Positions 35,401-47,276 are shown, counted from the stretch's first letter. The stretch: DNA of 64,000 nucleotides from Azolla caroliniana (GCA_043228905.1 JBHGNT010000011.1:12152001-12216000), one strand, 5' to 3'. Program-made: numbers and translations. Notes: generated by a model from the letters alone, not told the origin.

Positions 35401-35640
35401 GACAAACCTCCGGAACGTGTTGGACATCCTTCAGCAGCAACTTGCATCCGGTTGGTGTTGTCAACCACACGTCTCCTATGCCGAAAATCGGCATGTACCT
35501 TCATTCCCCATCCGGACACAGCCGTGATCACCGGCTGAGTAGGATGAGAAGCATTTCCGGTCTGGGGTAAGGTGGAACGACGCTCCGGAGTCGACCACCC
35601 AGGTCATCTCGTCGCCGGCAAGGTTTAGCTCACTCTCCTG
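32468..35640 (-). pseudogene. pol: Copia Pol: protease, integrase, RT, RNase H
   Basis: The protease motif VVDSGAS lies near 35600. A frameshift near 35494 leads into a 661-codon frame with the integrase zinc finger (LWHKRLCHM...CTDCLASK), the core (TDVCQVDTK, VRADNGGEY, GLVERMNRT), and the start of the reverse transcriptase (WVYKLKPGDAG, MYGLKQAPRQWY). A TAG at 33509-33511 precedes the catalytic LLLYVDDILIV (about 33430-33450). Further stops lie near 33341, 32948 and 32822. RNase H (TEAEYMAVVEASKE, near 32800) completes the protein. The integrase-before-RT order and wording are those of TNT1-like Copia. Confidence 0.92.
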
Positions 35641-35769
35641 AGTGATGAGCATGAACTCTTCTTCACTTGCCGCGATTGCCGTCGTTCCCTTCTGGTCCGG
35701 CCCCCTCCGGTCTTTACCGTTCCGGTTCGGTGTCCACTTCGAATCGGTACCGTTGGTTTCCTTGTCTTT

Positions 35770-36530
35770 TCAGAAGTGCTGACAGTTCTTCTGGAAGTTT
35801 CCCGGCTTGCCGCAATAGAAGCAAGTAGGCCTCCCCCTTGACTTTGACCGTGTCCCCGACTTTTCCCGGTTCTGGGGGCTACGGTTCCTTTGTCTTCCGC
35901 GTTCCAATTCGGTAAGGAGCGCTTTGGAGTCAGAGCTCGTATCCTTATCTTTCCGACGCGCCTCCTCATCTAGCAAGCTCGACTTCACTCTTGCTAGGGA
36001 TAACTGTTTCCCTTCCGGCCCAGCGTTGCCCAAAGTGACAACCAACGTCTCCCAACTATCTGGGAGGGAACCGAGTAGGAGTAGTGCTAGTACCTCATCG
36101 GCGAGAGGTACTTCCAATGATGTTGCCTGGTGTATCAGCCCCTGGAAGGCTTTCATGTGCTCTGCCATGCTGGAGCCATCTTGGTACCGTAGTCTTACTA
36201 GCTTCCGGAATACCGAAACCTGGTTAACGACATTTTTGTTCTAAAACATAATGTTGATCTTCTCCCAGAGCTCATGAGCCTTGCTCTCTTCATTGAAGTT
36301 GTTGTATAGGCTCATGTCGATGAAGCACCGTATGTACGCCGTTGTCTTCATGTGCATCACCTCCCATATCGTGGCGTCGATTTTGTCTGGTCTCTTGTCC
36401 CCGAACTGAACTGACAACCAATGATCTTTAACCACGAGCATGTCCCTCATCTTCGACTTCCACACGGAATAGTTGGAGCCGGTGAGCTTGAACATGCCTC
36501 CCAACGATTCGTCCATTTTCTGAGTCGTTT
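35770..36530 (-). pseudogene. gag: Copia Gag
   Basis: The N-terminal part (36241-36530) contains FKLTGSNYSVWKSKMRDML and later NEESKAHELWEKI, typical of UBN2-type Copia Gag. A stop near 36241 separates it from the C-terminal part (35770-36168). The zinc knuckle reads CFYCGKPGNFQKNC: the expected His is Asn, which should weaken RNA packaging. A stop at 35770 and a frame change disconnect it from the protease. Confidence 0.88.
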
Positions 36531-36546
36531 CGCTCTGATACCACTT

Positions 36547-37295
36547 TGACAGGAACACACACTCCCGATGAACAACGCTCGGTCACATTCGAGCCTAGGA
36601 TAAAACATAGAAAACGGATAATGAACGCACGACACAGTGAAGAGAAGGGTACACAGGATGTTAACGTGGAAAACCCAAACTAGGGAAAAAACCACGGCAG
36701 CCCACAGACTGCAAACTATCACTATATTAGAATGTACAATAGTAGAGCACCGAGGCAACGACCTCGAGCTTGCTATCTTCGCCACAGGCGGCGGTTACAA
36801 CAGAGGCAACGACCTCTTCTTCTCTCTCTCTCACTGTACTCTGTTATGCGCTCTAATCTTGCGCCAACAAGAATGACAACAACATACTACAATTCTCAGT
36901 TTGCCCTAAGTCATATTTATACTAATATGACTTTTCGGCTATTTACAAATATAGCCCCGATGGACTCTCAGAAAACATATTTACAAATATGTCCCTTCAT
37001 CCGGTGAGCACTTCTCGCCGGGCCTTCACCATCCAACTCTTGTCGGGTACTCGTCATCCGGTTCTCGCCGGGTCTTCCGTGGCTGGGTACTCGTCATCCG
37101 GTTCTCACCGGGTCTTCCGTAGTCGGGTACTCCTCATCCGGTTCTCACCGGGTCTTCCGTTGCCGAGTACTCCTCATCCGGTTCTCACCGGGTCTTCCGT
37201 TGTTGAGTACTCCACATCCGGTTTCGGCCTTGGCCGAGTTTGCTCATCAATACTGTTCTTCTCACTTCCCATCCGGAGGGACCTGTTTCCTAACA
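36547..37295 (-). repeat. Copia 5' LTR
   Basis: 749 bp, TGACAGG...CTAACA in plus orientation. It has four full copies of the 40-bp unit (about 37043-37228). It differs from the other LTR by roughly ten or more substitutions outside the tandem array. Confidence 0.95.
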
Positions 37296-37565
37296 AGTGA
37301 GTGGTTGTGACCCCCACCGGAACTGGGAAGGTGAGCGATCGAAAGCACTCCTTACAAAAACCATGATGCAAAATGATACCTAAAAATGATGACAAGTAGT
37401 GTTGATGATGACGATGGTTGGGCGAAGAGGTGCTGAAAATGATGACGTCGAAGACAAGGATGTTGATGACGGTAACTCCGAAACCAAGGATGGTGATGAT
37501 GGTAACTCTAGAAGCAAAGGCGATGACGAAGACGGGCAATGCTCCCAGTTGGAAGGGATTCAAAT

Positions 37566-38184
37566 TGTCACGGACACACTAATCGCGGACTGGGATGGAG
37601 CACGGATGACGAGGCTACGAGTGATAAGTGGAACCGGAAGTGATGAGGCTAGGAACTCTAGAAGCTATGAGCAACAAGACTATTAACATAGGAAGCTAGG
37701 GTTAACTAGAGAGCATGCAAACAAATATGAAGATCAAGGAGACAATATGGCATGAAAGGAGAATGACAATGGGGCTACGAGCGTGGAACTCAAGACGCTG
37801 GGAAGGACACAATAGAATGAAGACAATGATAAAGATGAAGTAGACAAGATGGGAAGAAACAAGAACACTAGATTGATGTGTCAATGACTGGTGTTGAATC
37901 CCTTGAAAGGGACCAAGGAGGTTACAAGTATTTATACATGTTCCGAGATTGAATATCTCTAGAATATACTCGTCTAGAATATGTCGTACAATATTTCTAG
38001 AATATACTACTAACTAGAAAATTTTGATTCTAAAATGTATTATATGCTAGACTATAGAATACTAAATTATTATATACAAATACATGCTCATATCAAAATG
38101 GTTGTGCATGACATCTTGTAGTTGTGAGGTTGTAGGTTCAATCTTCACTAACTACGTATTTAACAGATTCGTTGTGTCGTGACA
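37566..38184. repeat. LARD copy A, LTR2
   Basis: 619 bp. Begins TGTCACGGACAC and ends GTCGTGACA. It is longer than LTR1 by an extra stretch around 37680-37800. Its first part is repeated at 45505-45950. Confidence 0.7.
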
Positions 38185-39339
38185 TTGCCTACTATTAATG
38201 GCTATGCCACCTTCATTGTTGAGGTGGTGTCCTTGTGCCACTTTGAGCCTCCTTCCTTGTTACAATGAATGAATACAAGAGAAATAGGCAAGGTAAGTTA
38301 GTTGCAAGGACCCAAGCTATGTGGTCTTCGACGAGGCCTCGCCTACCATTAATGGTTATGCCACCTTTTGTTTAGGTAGTGTCCTTGTGCCACTTTGAAC
38401 CTCCTTCCTTGTTTGACAAGCTAACTCCACATTTTTTACTCTTTCACCCCACCTCTCCAAATGAGATGAACCCAAAACACTCTCAACCAAACCCTAAACT
38501 CTCCGGTAGGAAAAATAAGAAGAAGACACCTAAACTCTCATAAGGACAATCAGAAATAAACCCTAAAATTCCAAGTAAGTGGAGAAGAAGAAGATGTGAA
38601 GAAAAAGAACCACCAAAAGAAACCTAACGATGCACTCTTGAAACCCACAATGAGCGACCCAAAATAAGCCCTCTTCTAAAAAAGAAGCGTCTATTTTCAG
38701 CAATAAATATTATCTTCCCTTTTTTCTTCAAAATGATAAAAAGGAATAATTCCTTAATGCAAATTGGCAGAGATTCAGACTCTACATGGCGAACCACACT
38801 TCTGGATGGATGTGTAGGATAGAGGGCTCATAACACTTGCCTACCTTGTGCTTCGGGAATTGTGTAAGCCTAGGGTTCTACTATTGTCACATAAGAGAAG
38901 GGAAGGAACCTAAATTGGCAAGCATACCTCAAGTCACATTTGCAGCATTCAAGAAGTTGGGGGATCCAAGTACTAAGAGACGAGTTGTTTGAGTGGAAAT
39001 TTCTTTTCAAATTCATGTACAATAGGATTTCAAGAAAGTTATTTTTTCTTGCAAGGTGATATTACTAATAAGGGGTAGGAGGAGTTCTTTCTACCTTCAA
39101 GCATTATTAGTATGGAAACCATCACTTAATAGAAAGCGTTGTACTTCTTTGCAAAAAGAGTTATTTGTATCTTCTAGGTTTTTATGGTGCCCTAAAAATG
39201 GGAGATTGCATTCTCAATTTATTCAAACGTTTTGTTTGGAGGATAAAGAGGTGGTAGATATAGTTGAGGCTTGATTTAAGAGAATATTGGAGTTTGTTGA
39301 AGCATGGTAAAGATCCTGGACGAGAATGCTTAGATCCTT
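38185..39339. other. repeat-derived spacer; no gene recognised
   Basis: At 38189-38405 a word starting CCTAC(T/C)ATTAATGG, with GTGTCCTTGTGCCACTTTGA, occurs twice around a copy of the LARD left flank. The remainder (38406-39339) is A-rich and has no supported coding frame. Confidence 0.5.
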
Positions 39340-39350
39340 TAAGATTCTCT

Positions 39351-39533
39351 TCAGCCAAACAACTTCACATGTCGTGACAACCACGGGCCCCTGTATTCGG
39401 TTTCTGTGTTGGACAATGCAAATGTCAAATGCTTCTTATTGCTCCATGATATGGCTCCAATGCCGAGGGAGAAGACGAATCCCAATGTTGATTGTCTGTC
39501 AGCTTTGTAGCTGAGTACAACAAGAGGATTCAA
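39351..39533 (-). pseudogene. Copia RNase H fragment
   Basis: The minus-strand frame contains ADRQSTLGFVFSLGIGAISW and later LSNTETEYRG, the conserved start of Copia RNase H. The second catalytic region and all neighbouring domains are missing. It belongs to a different copy from the element at 31.7-37.3 kb, since that one retains its own RNase H. Confidence 0.8.
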
Positions 39534-39539
39534 GGCAAC

Positions 39540-39901
39540 GACCTTGACCTCTTCTTCGTCGAGTGATGGCTACAGAGTTACACCCACTCACACACACTCT
39601 CTCACACAGTTACATAGGCAGCGACCTCGAGAGTAACTATACAACTATATGAGCTACACTAATGATTTCCCTACACCTTCATAAAGTTTTCCCTAGTTGT
39701 ATTTATACTTATACAACTTTCTGGCTATTTACAAATATAGCCCACATGGGGCACATTTAGACTATTTAAAAATATAGTCTCCCGAATTGGTTACATAATC
39801 AATTTTCAATTTTCGATTTCAGCCTCAACTGAATTACCCATTGATTCCATCTGATTCGGTTCATTCTCTTCTTCCTATCCGGAGGGACCCGTTTCCCAAC
39901 A
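39540..39901 (-). repeat. truncated Copia-type LTR
   Basis: Shares GGCTATTTACAAATATAGCC, GGCAACGACCT and the end GGAGGGACCCGTTTCCCAACA with the LTR of the Copia element nearby, but is diverged and lacks the first part. It abuts the RNase H fragment on the left and a MULE fragment on the right. Confidence 0.7.
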
Positions 39902-41235
39902 AATTGTAGGGATCAAACATCATGACTTAAACAGGCTGAGAGGATACTAGAGAAGTATGAAACTAATAATGTGATAATGCATATTGTGGACGAGCTCCAA
40001 TATTGGTTTACTATATTGAGCTTGACCAAACCCACTATATGGTATAATGTATCGCTCCAGTGCTCATATTGTGATTGCCAAGACCTTGTGAGTAAATGTA
40101 CGCATCTACTCGGCATCCGAATGATTATTGAGAGGCAGATGCCACATCTATGTGGGTCTTTGCCTTTTATAGATCATGCGGCCCATATACGCAATGACCA
40201 TTTCACAAAAATAGAAGTGGAGACAAACCCTAGTGCATTAGAAATGGAGAATGGGAGTCAGAATTACAAATGACCAAGACAATTATTGAATGTCTCAAGC
40301 AAGGGTTACGATCCCTCAACGGTGCAAAAGTTTTGGCATGTATGGTGTTCATTTCATAAATGAGACAGATGGTGGTGTATCATGTTGGTGCACCAAAACC
40401 AACCAATGAAGAAGACGGTGGATCCATAAGGTGGAAGCAAGCAATTGGTGTGAAGAGAGGAGCATCAATTGACATTTCACACGATCTTAACAACAGCTCC
40501 CCAAACACTTCCAAAACACACACCTGGAAAATGTAAAAAGGTGCAAGTCGAGGTAGGAGGTGGTTGCCAATATGTGTGACAGAGAAGATTCGATGCTTGC
40601 ATTGCAATGCCTTGACCTTTAGATCAAGGGACTCGAATGTTGATTGTTGTAAGACTTATGGCCATATCTTGCCATTATCTCCAAATGAGCCATAAACATT
40701 GCATGCGTGGTTTTGCGAACCATTGCAATTGGGTTTACAAATCAAGTATGTTTAAAGTGGATTTATGTTAAAAGTATGTTTTAAGTTTTATGTTTGAAGT
40801 ATGTTATAACTTGATTTATGTTTTATGTTTTAAGTTGAAGTATGTTATACGATGATTATTTGTTGTAAAGACTAAGTTTTAAGTATGGTGAAGTTCATTG
40901 ATTTTGGAAATTTTAATACAATTGGATTTTGTGACTGTTTGCTCTGTTATTGTAAGTTTTTAAGTTTCAAAATCATACTTATTTGAAGATTTTGGTGGAA
41001 AGGATACATTTGGTTGGGCAACCTGCAACGGGCGGAGTTGGGTGACCAAATGTGGTTGGGCGATCGACGACTCAAAGTTGGGCGACCTCTAACAGATTTT
41101 TTTGCGCGCGTTCTTTTTTTATCCAAATCGGACCTTGCAGATTACACGCACGCCATGCTTCAAGCGACCTGCACCGTCCGTGGCCGCGATTTCATCGCCA
41201 ACCCTATTTATGATTTGGTGTATAATAGACACGAG

Positions 41236-41238
<3 letters not shown>
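39902..41238 (+). mobile_element. MULE right-end fragment 1
   Basis: Matches about 51743-53232 of the larger MULE. It retains the end of the transposase with a SWIM finger (CDCQDLVSKCTH, near 40072-40108), the zinc-ribbon tail (LHCNALTF and CCKTYG, near 40595-40660), the GGTTGGGC-type subterminal motifs and the right inverted terminal repeat ending GACACGAGC at 41238. The 5' two thirds are missing. Frames are interrupted, so it is not functional. Confidence 0.8.
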
Positions 41239-41274
<36 letters not shown>

Positions 41275-41320
41275 TACATACATACATGATACATACATAC
41301 ATACATACACATACATACAT
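41237..41320. repeat. (CA)n then (CATA)n microsatellite
   Basis: Directly abuts the MULE right terminal repeat on its left and the start of duplicated copy B (41331) on its right. Confidence 0.95.
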
Positions 41321-41330
41321 GATAAAAATA

Positions 41331-43816
41331 GTAGATCAATCATGGATATATGATGCAATTTTTATTGAGTATATAGAATTGGTGCATAGGAAATGGTGCA
41401 TGGGAAACTAACACTCAAACATCGTGGTGGCCATTGCTTAATGGATGTATTCCTCTAAAGGTTCAACATTTTGTATGTGCTCAACAATTGGTAAGGTCTT
41501 GGAAAGATACCTTATCTTTCTTGGAGTGGACACCATGAAGCAATTGAAAGCTTTGTACTCCATTTCTTCTCTATTGTTGCATTGGCATGGAAAAGGGATG
41601 TTGACATCTTAGTTCAATCATTTATTTTGATTGAGGGTTGTGGAATTGGGGGATGTGGTTAATATTGAATCTCAAAGGTTTTCAAATGTTGAAAATGTTG
41701 AATGATGGTTATGTATTCCCCCAAATATGGATTTATTTGGGAGAAATTACATATATACACCAAATTTGCCCCATGAGACAATTGATTGCAATAATGGGAT
41801 GTGTGCCCAATCATTGAAAATAAAATGAAATAAAAATTAGAAGATAAATAAAAGAGTTTTAGTGTGTTACAAAATTGTATGCGATATAACATGTTCTATA
41901 AATAAATGACTATCTAAGATAGAATCATATCTTGAAATGCATATTTAGAGGAAGGGGAGAGATCTAATTTATTACACTTAAGATTCCTCTCTCTTCATAT
42001 ATTCAACACTTGGTTGTTTCATGGCATGACGCGGTGTGATGTCGTGTGAGAAGATTCTTCCTACCGGCTTGTGGATCTCATTGTGTACATTCCCTTTATA
42101 TATAAATGGTGCACAAAGATCAAGGCAAGAGAATGCTTGAGGAGGCAAATGCTCGAAGGAGGCAAACGTTCCTGGGAGGCAAACACTCAAAGGGGGCAAA
42201 CACTCAAAGGAGCAAATGCTCAACTTCCATCACTTCCCTTCTCTCTTAAATGAATATTTAGGATCGATTAGAACATGGGTTTAGGCTTAATACACTTGAT
42301 TAATACAAGTACATGATATGAAGACTAAAATGACCTCATGTTAAGACCTAAATGATAAATTACACACAAAAAATATTTTATAAAGTAGGGTGTACAAAAT
42401 CATCAAACTGATTACAAAGGTTAATAACGAGAAGTTGTTACAATGAATGATTACAAGAGAAATAGGCAAGGTAAGTTAGTTGCAAGGACCCAAACTATGT
42501 GGTCTTCAACGAGGCCCTACTTGTCACGGATACACCAAGCACGGACTAGGACGAAGCGCAGATGATGGGGCTATGAGCTACGGATGAACTTGGAGCTAGA
42601 TGTGACAATGCTAGGAACTCTAGATGTTGTGAACGACACGAGGGCATGAAGATAGAAATAAAGATCAAGGAGATAAAGATGAGGCGAAACGAGAATACTA
42701 GATTGATGTGTCAATGACTGGTGTTGAATCCTTTGAAAGGGAAGAAGGAGGTTACAAGTATTTATACATGTTCCGAGATTGAATATCTCTAGAATATACT
42801 CGAGAAATATCTCTAAAATATACTCGTCGAGAATATGCCGTACAATATTTCTAGAATATACTATTGACTAGAATATTCTGATTTTGAAATGTATTATATG
42901 TTAGACTATAGAATACTAAACCATTATATACAAATGCATGCTCATATCAAAATGGTTGAGCATGACATATTGTAGTTGTGAGGTTGCAGGTTCAATCCTC
43001 GCTATCTACGTATTTAATAGATTCGTTGCGTCGTGATAGCAGCAGGCATGAGCGACCATGTCGGTCCTCGCCAAGATCCGGAACACGAACAATAGCTGGA
43101 GTGAGCGACCATGTGCGGTCCTCGCCGGAGACTGGAACACGAATACCAACGGGCGTGAGTGACCATGTGTGGTCCTCACAGAGAACACGAACACCAATGG
43201 GCATGAGAGACCATGTCGGTCCTAGCCGATAGTTGGAACACGAACACAAACGGGCGTGAGAGATCATGAGGCCTTCATTGAGAACTGGAACACGAACGGA
43301 TGTGAGCGACCATGCGACCCTCCCAAGAACTAGAACAACAACGGGCGTAGGAGTGCCCCTAAAGGGGTCAACTTGACTTCTTCTATTATGAGAGGGTAAA
43401 TAGTCAGGGTTGACCCAAGACACGACACAAACCATAGTGCTAGTGAGAAACCCACGCGATCCCCACTAGGACAGTGAGTAGTTGTGATACCCACTGAAAC
43501 TAGAAGGTGAGCGATCGAAATCGGTCCTCACCAACAGAAAGTGGCGCGAGACTTGAACTATAATGAAAATGTAGTGCAAGTGAGCAATGATCCGATCCCC
43601 ACCAGGAAAGTGAGTGGTTGTGACCCCCACAAGAACTGGGAAGGTGAGTGATCGAAAGCACTCCTTACAAAAACCATGATGCAAAATGATACCTAAAAAT
43701 GATGACAAGTAGTGTTGATGATGATGATGATGGTTGGGCGAAGAGGTGCTGAAAATGATGACGCCGAAGACAAGGATGTTGATGACGGTAACTTCGGAAG
43801 CAAGGACGGTAACTCT
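41331..43816. repeat. duplicated segment, copy B (left part)
   Basis: Copy of 29186-31671 plus 37301-37508. Here the Copia element is absent, so the sequence shows its empty site (CCAGGAAAGTGAGTGGTTG near 43604). The duplication resumes at 45443 after the plastid-DNA insertion and stops at 45950. Confidence 0.9.
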
Positions 43817-44029
43817 GTGAGAGTGCAGAGACAGCCATGAGGTTTGCCTAGAAGCAGTTGCCTAATTCGGTACATTGATGTATAATTATTGTGCCAGGTA
43901 AATGTATGGCCCACAAAGGAATCCTTCCAGTGGTATTGGTCGTTTGTACCACCCCCTCCCCTTACCCTACTTCGTTTGGTTCCACCACTCGGTCACGACT
44001 TAAGACATGAATGGTCACGAATGATTAGG

Positions 44030-44199
<170 letters not shown>

Positions 44200-44264
44200 C
44201 TAATTCATTTACGTCAATCAATCTTATCGGGGTTTAATCAGTCTCGGTGTGACGGAATTTCTCT

Positions 44265-44430
44265 GCCGAACCTGTCTGCAACAAGCCAAAGTAAAGGCAG
44301 ATGAAGTTCGCATAATTGGACTTGCACAATTGGACAAGGAACAACGAGATCTTGTTGATGCAGCTGATGAAGATCCAAAGAGATTAGAAGACAATAAAAA
44401 CTATACAATTCGTTTTGAGAAACAACGACT
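44265..44430 (+). pseudogene. atpF: plastid atpF exon 2 fragment (CF0 subunit b)
   Basis: The frame reads [11 protein letters not shown], then [28 protein letters not shown]. This corresponds to the central helix of plastid ATP synthase subunit b (family wording: ADEFRVNGYSE, ENYKNETIHFEQQR). It breaks off into the inverted-repeat segment. In plastomes atpH and atpF are neighbours in the same orientation; here they are opposed, so the piece has been rearranged. Confidence 0.65.
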
Positions 44431-44450
44431 TTGGAGGGTTTTGGTGTTTC

Positions 44451-44687
44451 TTACACGTTACAAGCGATGCTTACGATCAAATCAGATCATATTCAGGCTC
44501 GTTATAAGGTACCTAGTGCCATCGAGACTGGAAAGCCAGTCCATAAACCGGTAAATCCGTTCTTATCGACATCTAGTAAACGGTAATCCAAAAAGACCCA
44601 CGTTTTCCAATCACGATGGCACTAGGTACCTTATAACGAGCCTGAATATGATCCGATTTGATCGTAAGCATCTCTTGTAACGTGTAA
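44451..44687. repeat. 84-bp inverted repeat with 69-bp loop
   Basis: Arms at 44451-44534 and 44604-44687 are reverse complements with four mismatches (core CAGGCTCGTTATAAGGTACC). Their origin within organellar DNA was not identified. Confidence 0.9.
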
Positions 44688-44938
44688 GGATGAGTATGTG
44701 CTTTTTCTCTGACTGATGCCTCGACGAATTACCTGCTACTAAGTTTTGCTCAAGAACCAGGAAGGAATGTTTTACCAACTACCAAACGTGACACAAAATC
44801 TCTCCGCCAACTTTTTTTCGTCTAGCTTCTCGGTCGGTCGCGTTTTACTTGTTTGTTGCAGATCTGAAATAATTATCGTTTGGGTGGAGACTTGGCAACA
44901 ATCATAGATCTATCCGAAGAAGAATTACGAATAACTGG

Positions 44939-45140
44939 ATGAAAAAATGGTTGGTTCTATCACTAGTAGTATCCATTGGTTTTGGTAAAGTGAGTTGTTC
45001 ACCCACCTCAAACGCATATCCGATATTTGCACAACAGAATTATGAGAATCCGCGCGAAGCTACAGGGCGCATTGTATGTGCAAATTGCCACCTAGCAAAG
45101 AAACCGGTAGATGTGGAGGGTCCGCAATCTGTTCTTCCCG
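44939..45140 (+). pseudogene. petA: plastid petA fragment (cytochrome f)
   Basis: The frame contains [20 protein letters not shown] and then [18 protein letters not shown] with QSVLPD. This is the mature N terminus of cytochrome f, including the CXXCH haem attachment site and the Tyr that serves as axial ligand. It is preceded by a hydrophobic leader ([16 protein letters not shown]) of the expected type. Homology stops abruptly after VLPD, where rbcL sequence continues in the same frame. Confidence 0.9.
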
Positions 45141-45289
45141 ACGGAGGGTTTACTGCAAACACTAGCTTGGCTTTCTACTGCCGAGACAATGGGCTACTTC
45201 TTCACATTCACCGCGCAATGCATGCTGTCATCGATAGACAGAGAAATCATGCTATACATTTCCACGGTTTGCGTCGTTATGCTCAATGA
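45138..45289 (+). pseudogene. rbcL: plastid rbcL fragment fused in frame to petA
   Basis: From [20 protein letters not shown] onward the protein is the central barrel of the Rubisco large subunit ([16 protein letters not shown]). It then loses homology and stops at 45287-45289. The GGFTAN segment directly follows cytochrome f VLPD, giving an accidental 116-codon chimeric frame. Only about 40 residues of the roughly 475 of the family are present. Confidence 0.9.
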
Positions 45290-45950
45290 ATGGAATCAGA
45301 GAAGCTTCGATAGAGAAATGCGTCGTTGGGGGCATCCCCGAAGGGCTGGGGATTTTGTTCCACCGCCCAAAAAAAGCTCGAACGACTTTTGACAAGTGGG
45401 TACAGAACATATATCTTCCGTTTCTTGTTGATGCGAACTGGCAACTCTAGAAGCAAAGGCGATGATGAAGATGGGTGGTGCTCCTAGTTGGAAGGGATTC
45501 AAATTGTCACGGTCACACCAATCGCGAACTGGGACGGAGCATGGATGACGAGGCTACGAGTGATAAGTGGAACCGGAAGTGATGAGGCTAGGAACTCTAG
45601 AAGCTGTGAGCGACAAGACTATGAACATAGGAAGCTAGGGTTAACTAGAGAGCATGCAAACAAATATGAAGATCAGGGAGACAATATGGCATGAAAGGAG
45701 AATGACAATGGGGCTACGAGCGTGGAACTCAAGACGCTGGGAAGGACACAATAGAATGAAGACAATGATAAAGATGAAGAAGAAAAGATGGGGAGAAACA
45801 AGAACACTAGATTGATGTGTCAATGACAGGTGTAGAATCCCTTGAAAGGGACCAAGGAGGTTACAAGTATTTATACATGTTCCGAGATTGAATATCTCTA
45901 GAATATACTCGAGAAATATCTCTAGAATATACTCGTCTAGAATATGTCGT

Positions 45951-47034
45951 CTATGTGGGTCTTTGCCTTTTATAGATCATGCGGCCCATATACGCAATGA
46001 CCATTTCACAAAAATAGAAGTGGAGACAAACCCTAGTGCATTAGATATGGAGGAATGGGAGTCGGAATTACAAATGACCGAGGCAGTTATTGCTCAGGCA
46101 AGGGTTACGATCCCTCAACGGTGCGAAAGTTTTGGCATGTATGGTGTCCATTTCATAGATGAGATAGATGGTGGTGTATCACGTTGGTGCACCGAAACCA
46201 ACCAATGAAGAAGACGGTGGATCCATAAGGTGGAAGCAAGCAATTGGTGTGAAGAGAGGAGCATTAGTTGACATTTCACATGATCTTATTAGCAGCTCCC
46301 CAAACACTTCCAAAACACACACTAGAAAAATGCAAAAAGGTGCAAGTCGAGGTAGGAGGTGGTTGCCAATATGTGTGACAGAGAAGATTCGATGCTTGCA
46401 TTGCAATGCCTTGACCTTTAGATCAAGGGACTCGAATGTTGATTGTTGCAAGACTTGTGGCCACATCTTGCCATCATCTCCAGATGAGCCATAAACATTG
46501 CCTGCGTGGTTTTGCAGACCATTGCAATTGGGTTTACGAATCAAGTATGTTTAAAGTGGATTTATGTTAAAAGTATGTTTTAAGTTTTATGTTTGAAGTA
46601 TGTTATAACTTGATTTATGTTTTATGTTTTAAGTTGAAGTATGTTACATGATGGTTATTTGTTGTAAAGACTAAGTTTTAAGTATGGTGAAGTTCGTTGA
46701 TTTTGGAATTTTTAATACAGTTGGATTTTGTGACTATTTGCTCTGTTATTGTAAGTTTTTAAGTTTCATAATCATACTTATTTGAAGATTTTGGTGGAAA
46801 TGATACATTTGGTTGGGCAACTTGCAACGGGCTGAGTTGGGTGACCAAATGTGGTTGGGCGATCGACGACTCAGAGTTGGGAGACCTCTAAAATATTTTT
46901 TTGCGCGCGTTCTTTTTTTATCCAAATCGGACCTTGCGGATCGCACGCGCGCCATGCTTCAAGCGACCTGCACCGTCTGTGGCCGCGATTCCCTGGCCAA
47001 CCCTATTTATGATTTGGTGTATAATAGACACAAG
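45951..47034 (+). mobile_element. MULE right-end fragment 2
   Basis: Matches 40149-41238 closely and the larger MULE less closely. It begins inside the transposase tail, keeps the zinc-ribbon segment (LHCNALTF, CCKTCGHIL; about 46395-46490), and ends with the right terminal repeat GACACAAGC at 47034. It joins the truncated LARD LTR2 at 45950/45951. Confidence 0.8.
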
Positions 47035-47117
47035 CCACACACACACACACACACATTATACATACACACACACATACATATGTACACACATACACACACA
47101 CACACACACATACATAC
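47035..47117. repeat. (CA)n / (CATA)n microsatellite
   Basis: Separates MULE fragment 2 from the full MULE. The last nine bases CATACATAC (47109-47117) are identical to those after the right end of the full element. Confidence 0.95.
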
Positions 47118-47276
47118 CGACGTGTCTATTATGACACAAATCATAAAGAGGGTTGGTGAGGGAATCGCGGCCACTGACGGTGCAGGTTGCTTAGAGAAGG
47201 CGCGTGCAATCTGCATCGTCAAATTTCGATAATGAAGAAGGTGCGAAAAATAAAGCTGTGCAGAGGTCGCCCAACC
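47118..47276 (+). repeat. MULE left terminal inverted repeat
   Basis: 159 bp, inverted partner of 53074-53232. Starts CGACGTGTCTATT. Confidence 0.85.

Larger units (their letters stand above)
31672..37295 (-). mobile_element. Ty1/Copia retrotransposon (Tork/TNT1-like), minus orientation
   Basis: LTRs at 31672-32460 and 36547-37295 are flanked by the 5-bp duplication AGTGA (31667-31671 and 37296-37300). The empty site is visible in copy B near 43610. On the minus strand the primer-binding site TGGTATCAGAGC (plus 36532-36543) follows the 5' LTR by three bases and matches initiator tRNA-Met. A polypurine tract (plus 32461-32477) precedes the 3' LTR. Order is Gag, protease, integrase, RT, RNase H, which is Copia order. 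Coding frames are broken by stops and frameshifts. Confidence 0.95.
30377..38184. mobile_element. LARD-like non-autonomous LTR element, copy A (split by Copia)
   Basis: Long direct repeats at 30377-30893 and 37566-38184 both begin TGTCACGGA and end GTCGTGACA, so each LTR ends in the inverted pair TGTCACG/CGTGACA. The interior (30894-31671 plus 37301-37565) has no conserved protein domain. It holds a tandem array of GAGCGACCATG-type units. A Copia element has inserted at 31672. No target-site duplication could be recognised at the outer ends. An 85-bp stretch of the left flank (30290-30372) reappears at 38256-38340. Confidence 0.65.

Noticed and set aside
41014-41353. Thr/His-rich frames near the CA repeats (also 46813-47232 and 52946-53224)
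   Set aside because: They read through MULE terminal repeats and microsatellites. No conservation of frame between copies.
44939-45289. 116-codon open frame read as a real chimeric protein
   Set aside because: It is the accidental join of petA and rbcL fragments in degenerate plastid DNA, without a nuclear promoter or transit peptide.
45296-45442. Possible psaA-like remnant at the end of the plastid mosaic
   Set aside because: Only a short, weak resemblance (KKARTTFDKWV). Not enough to name a gene.
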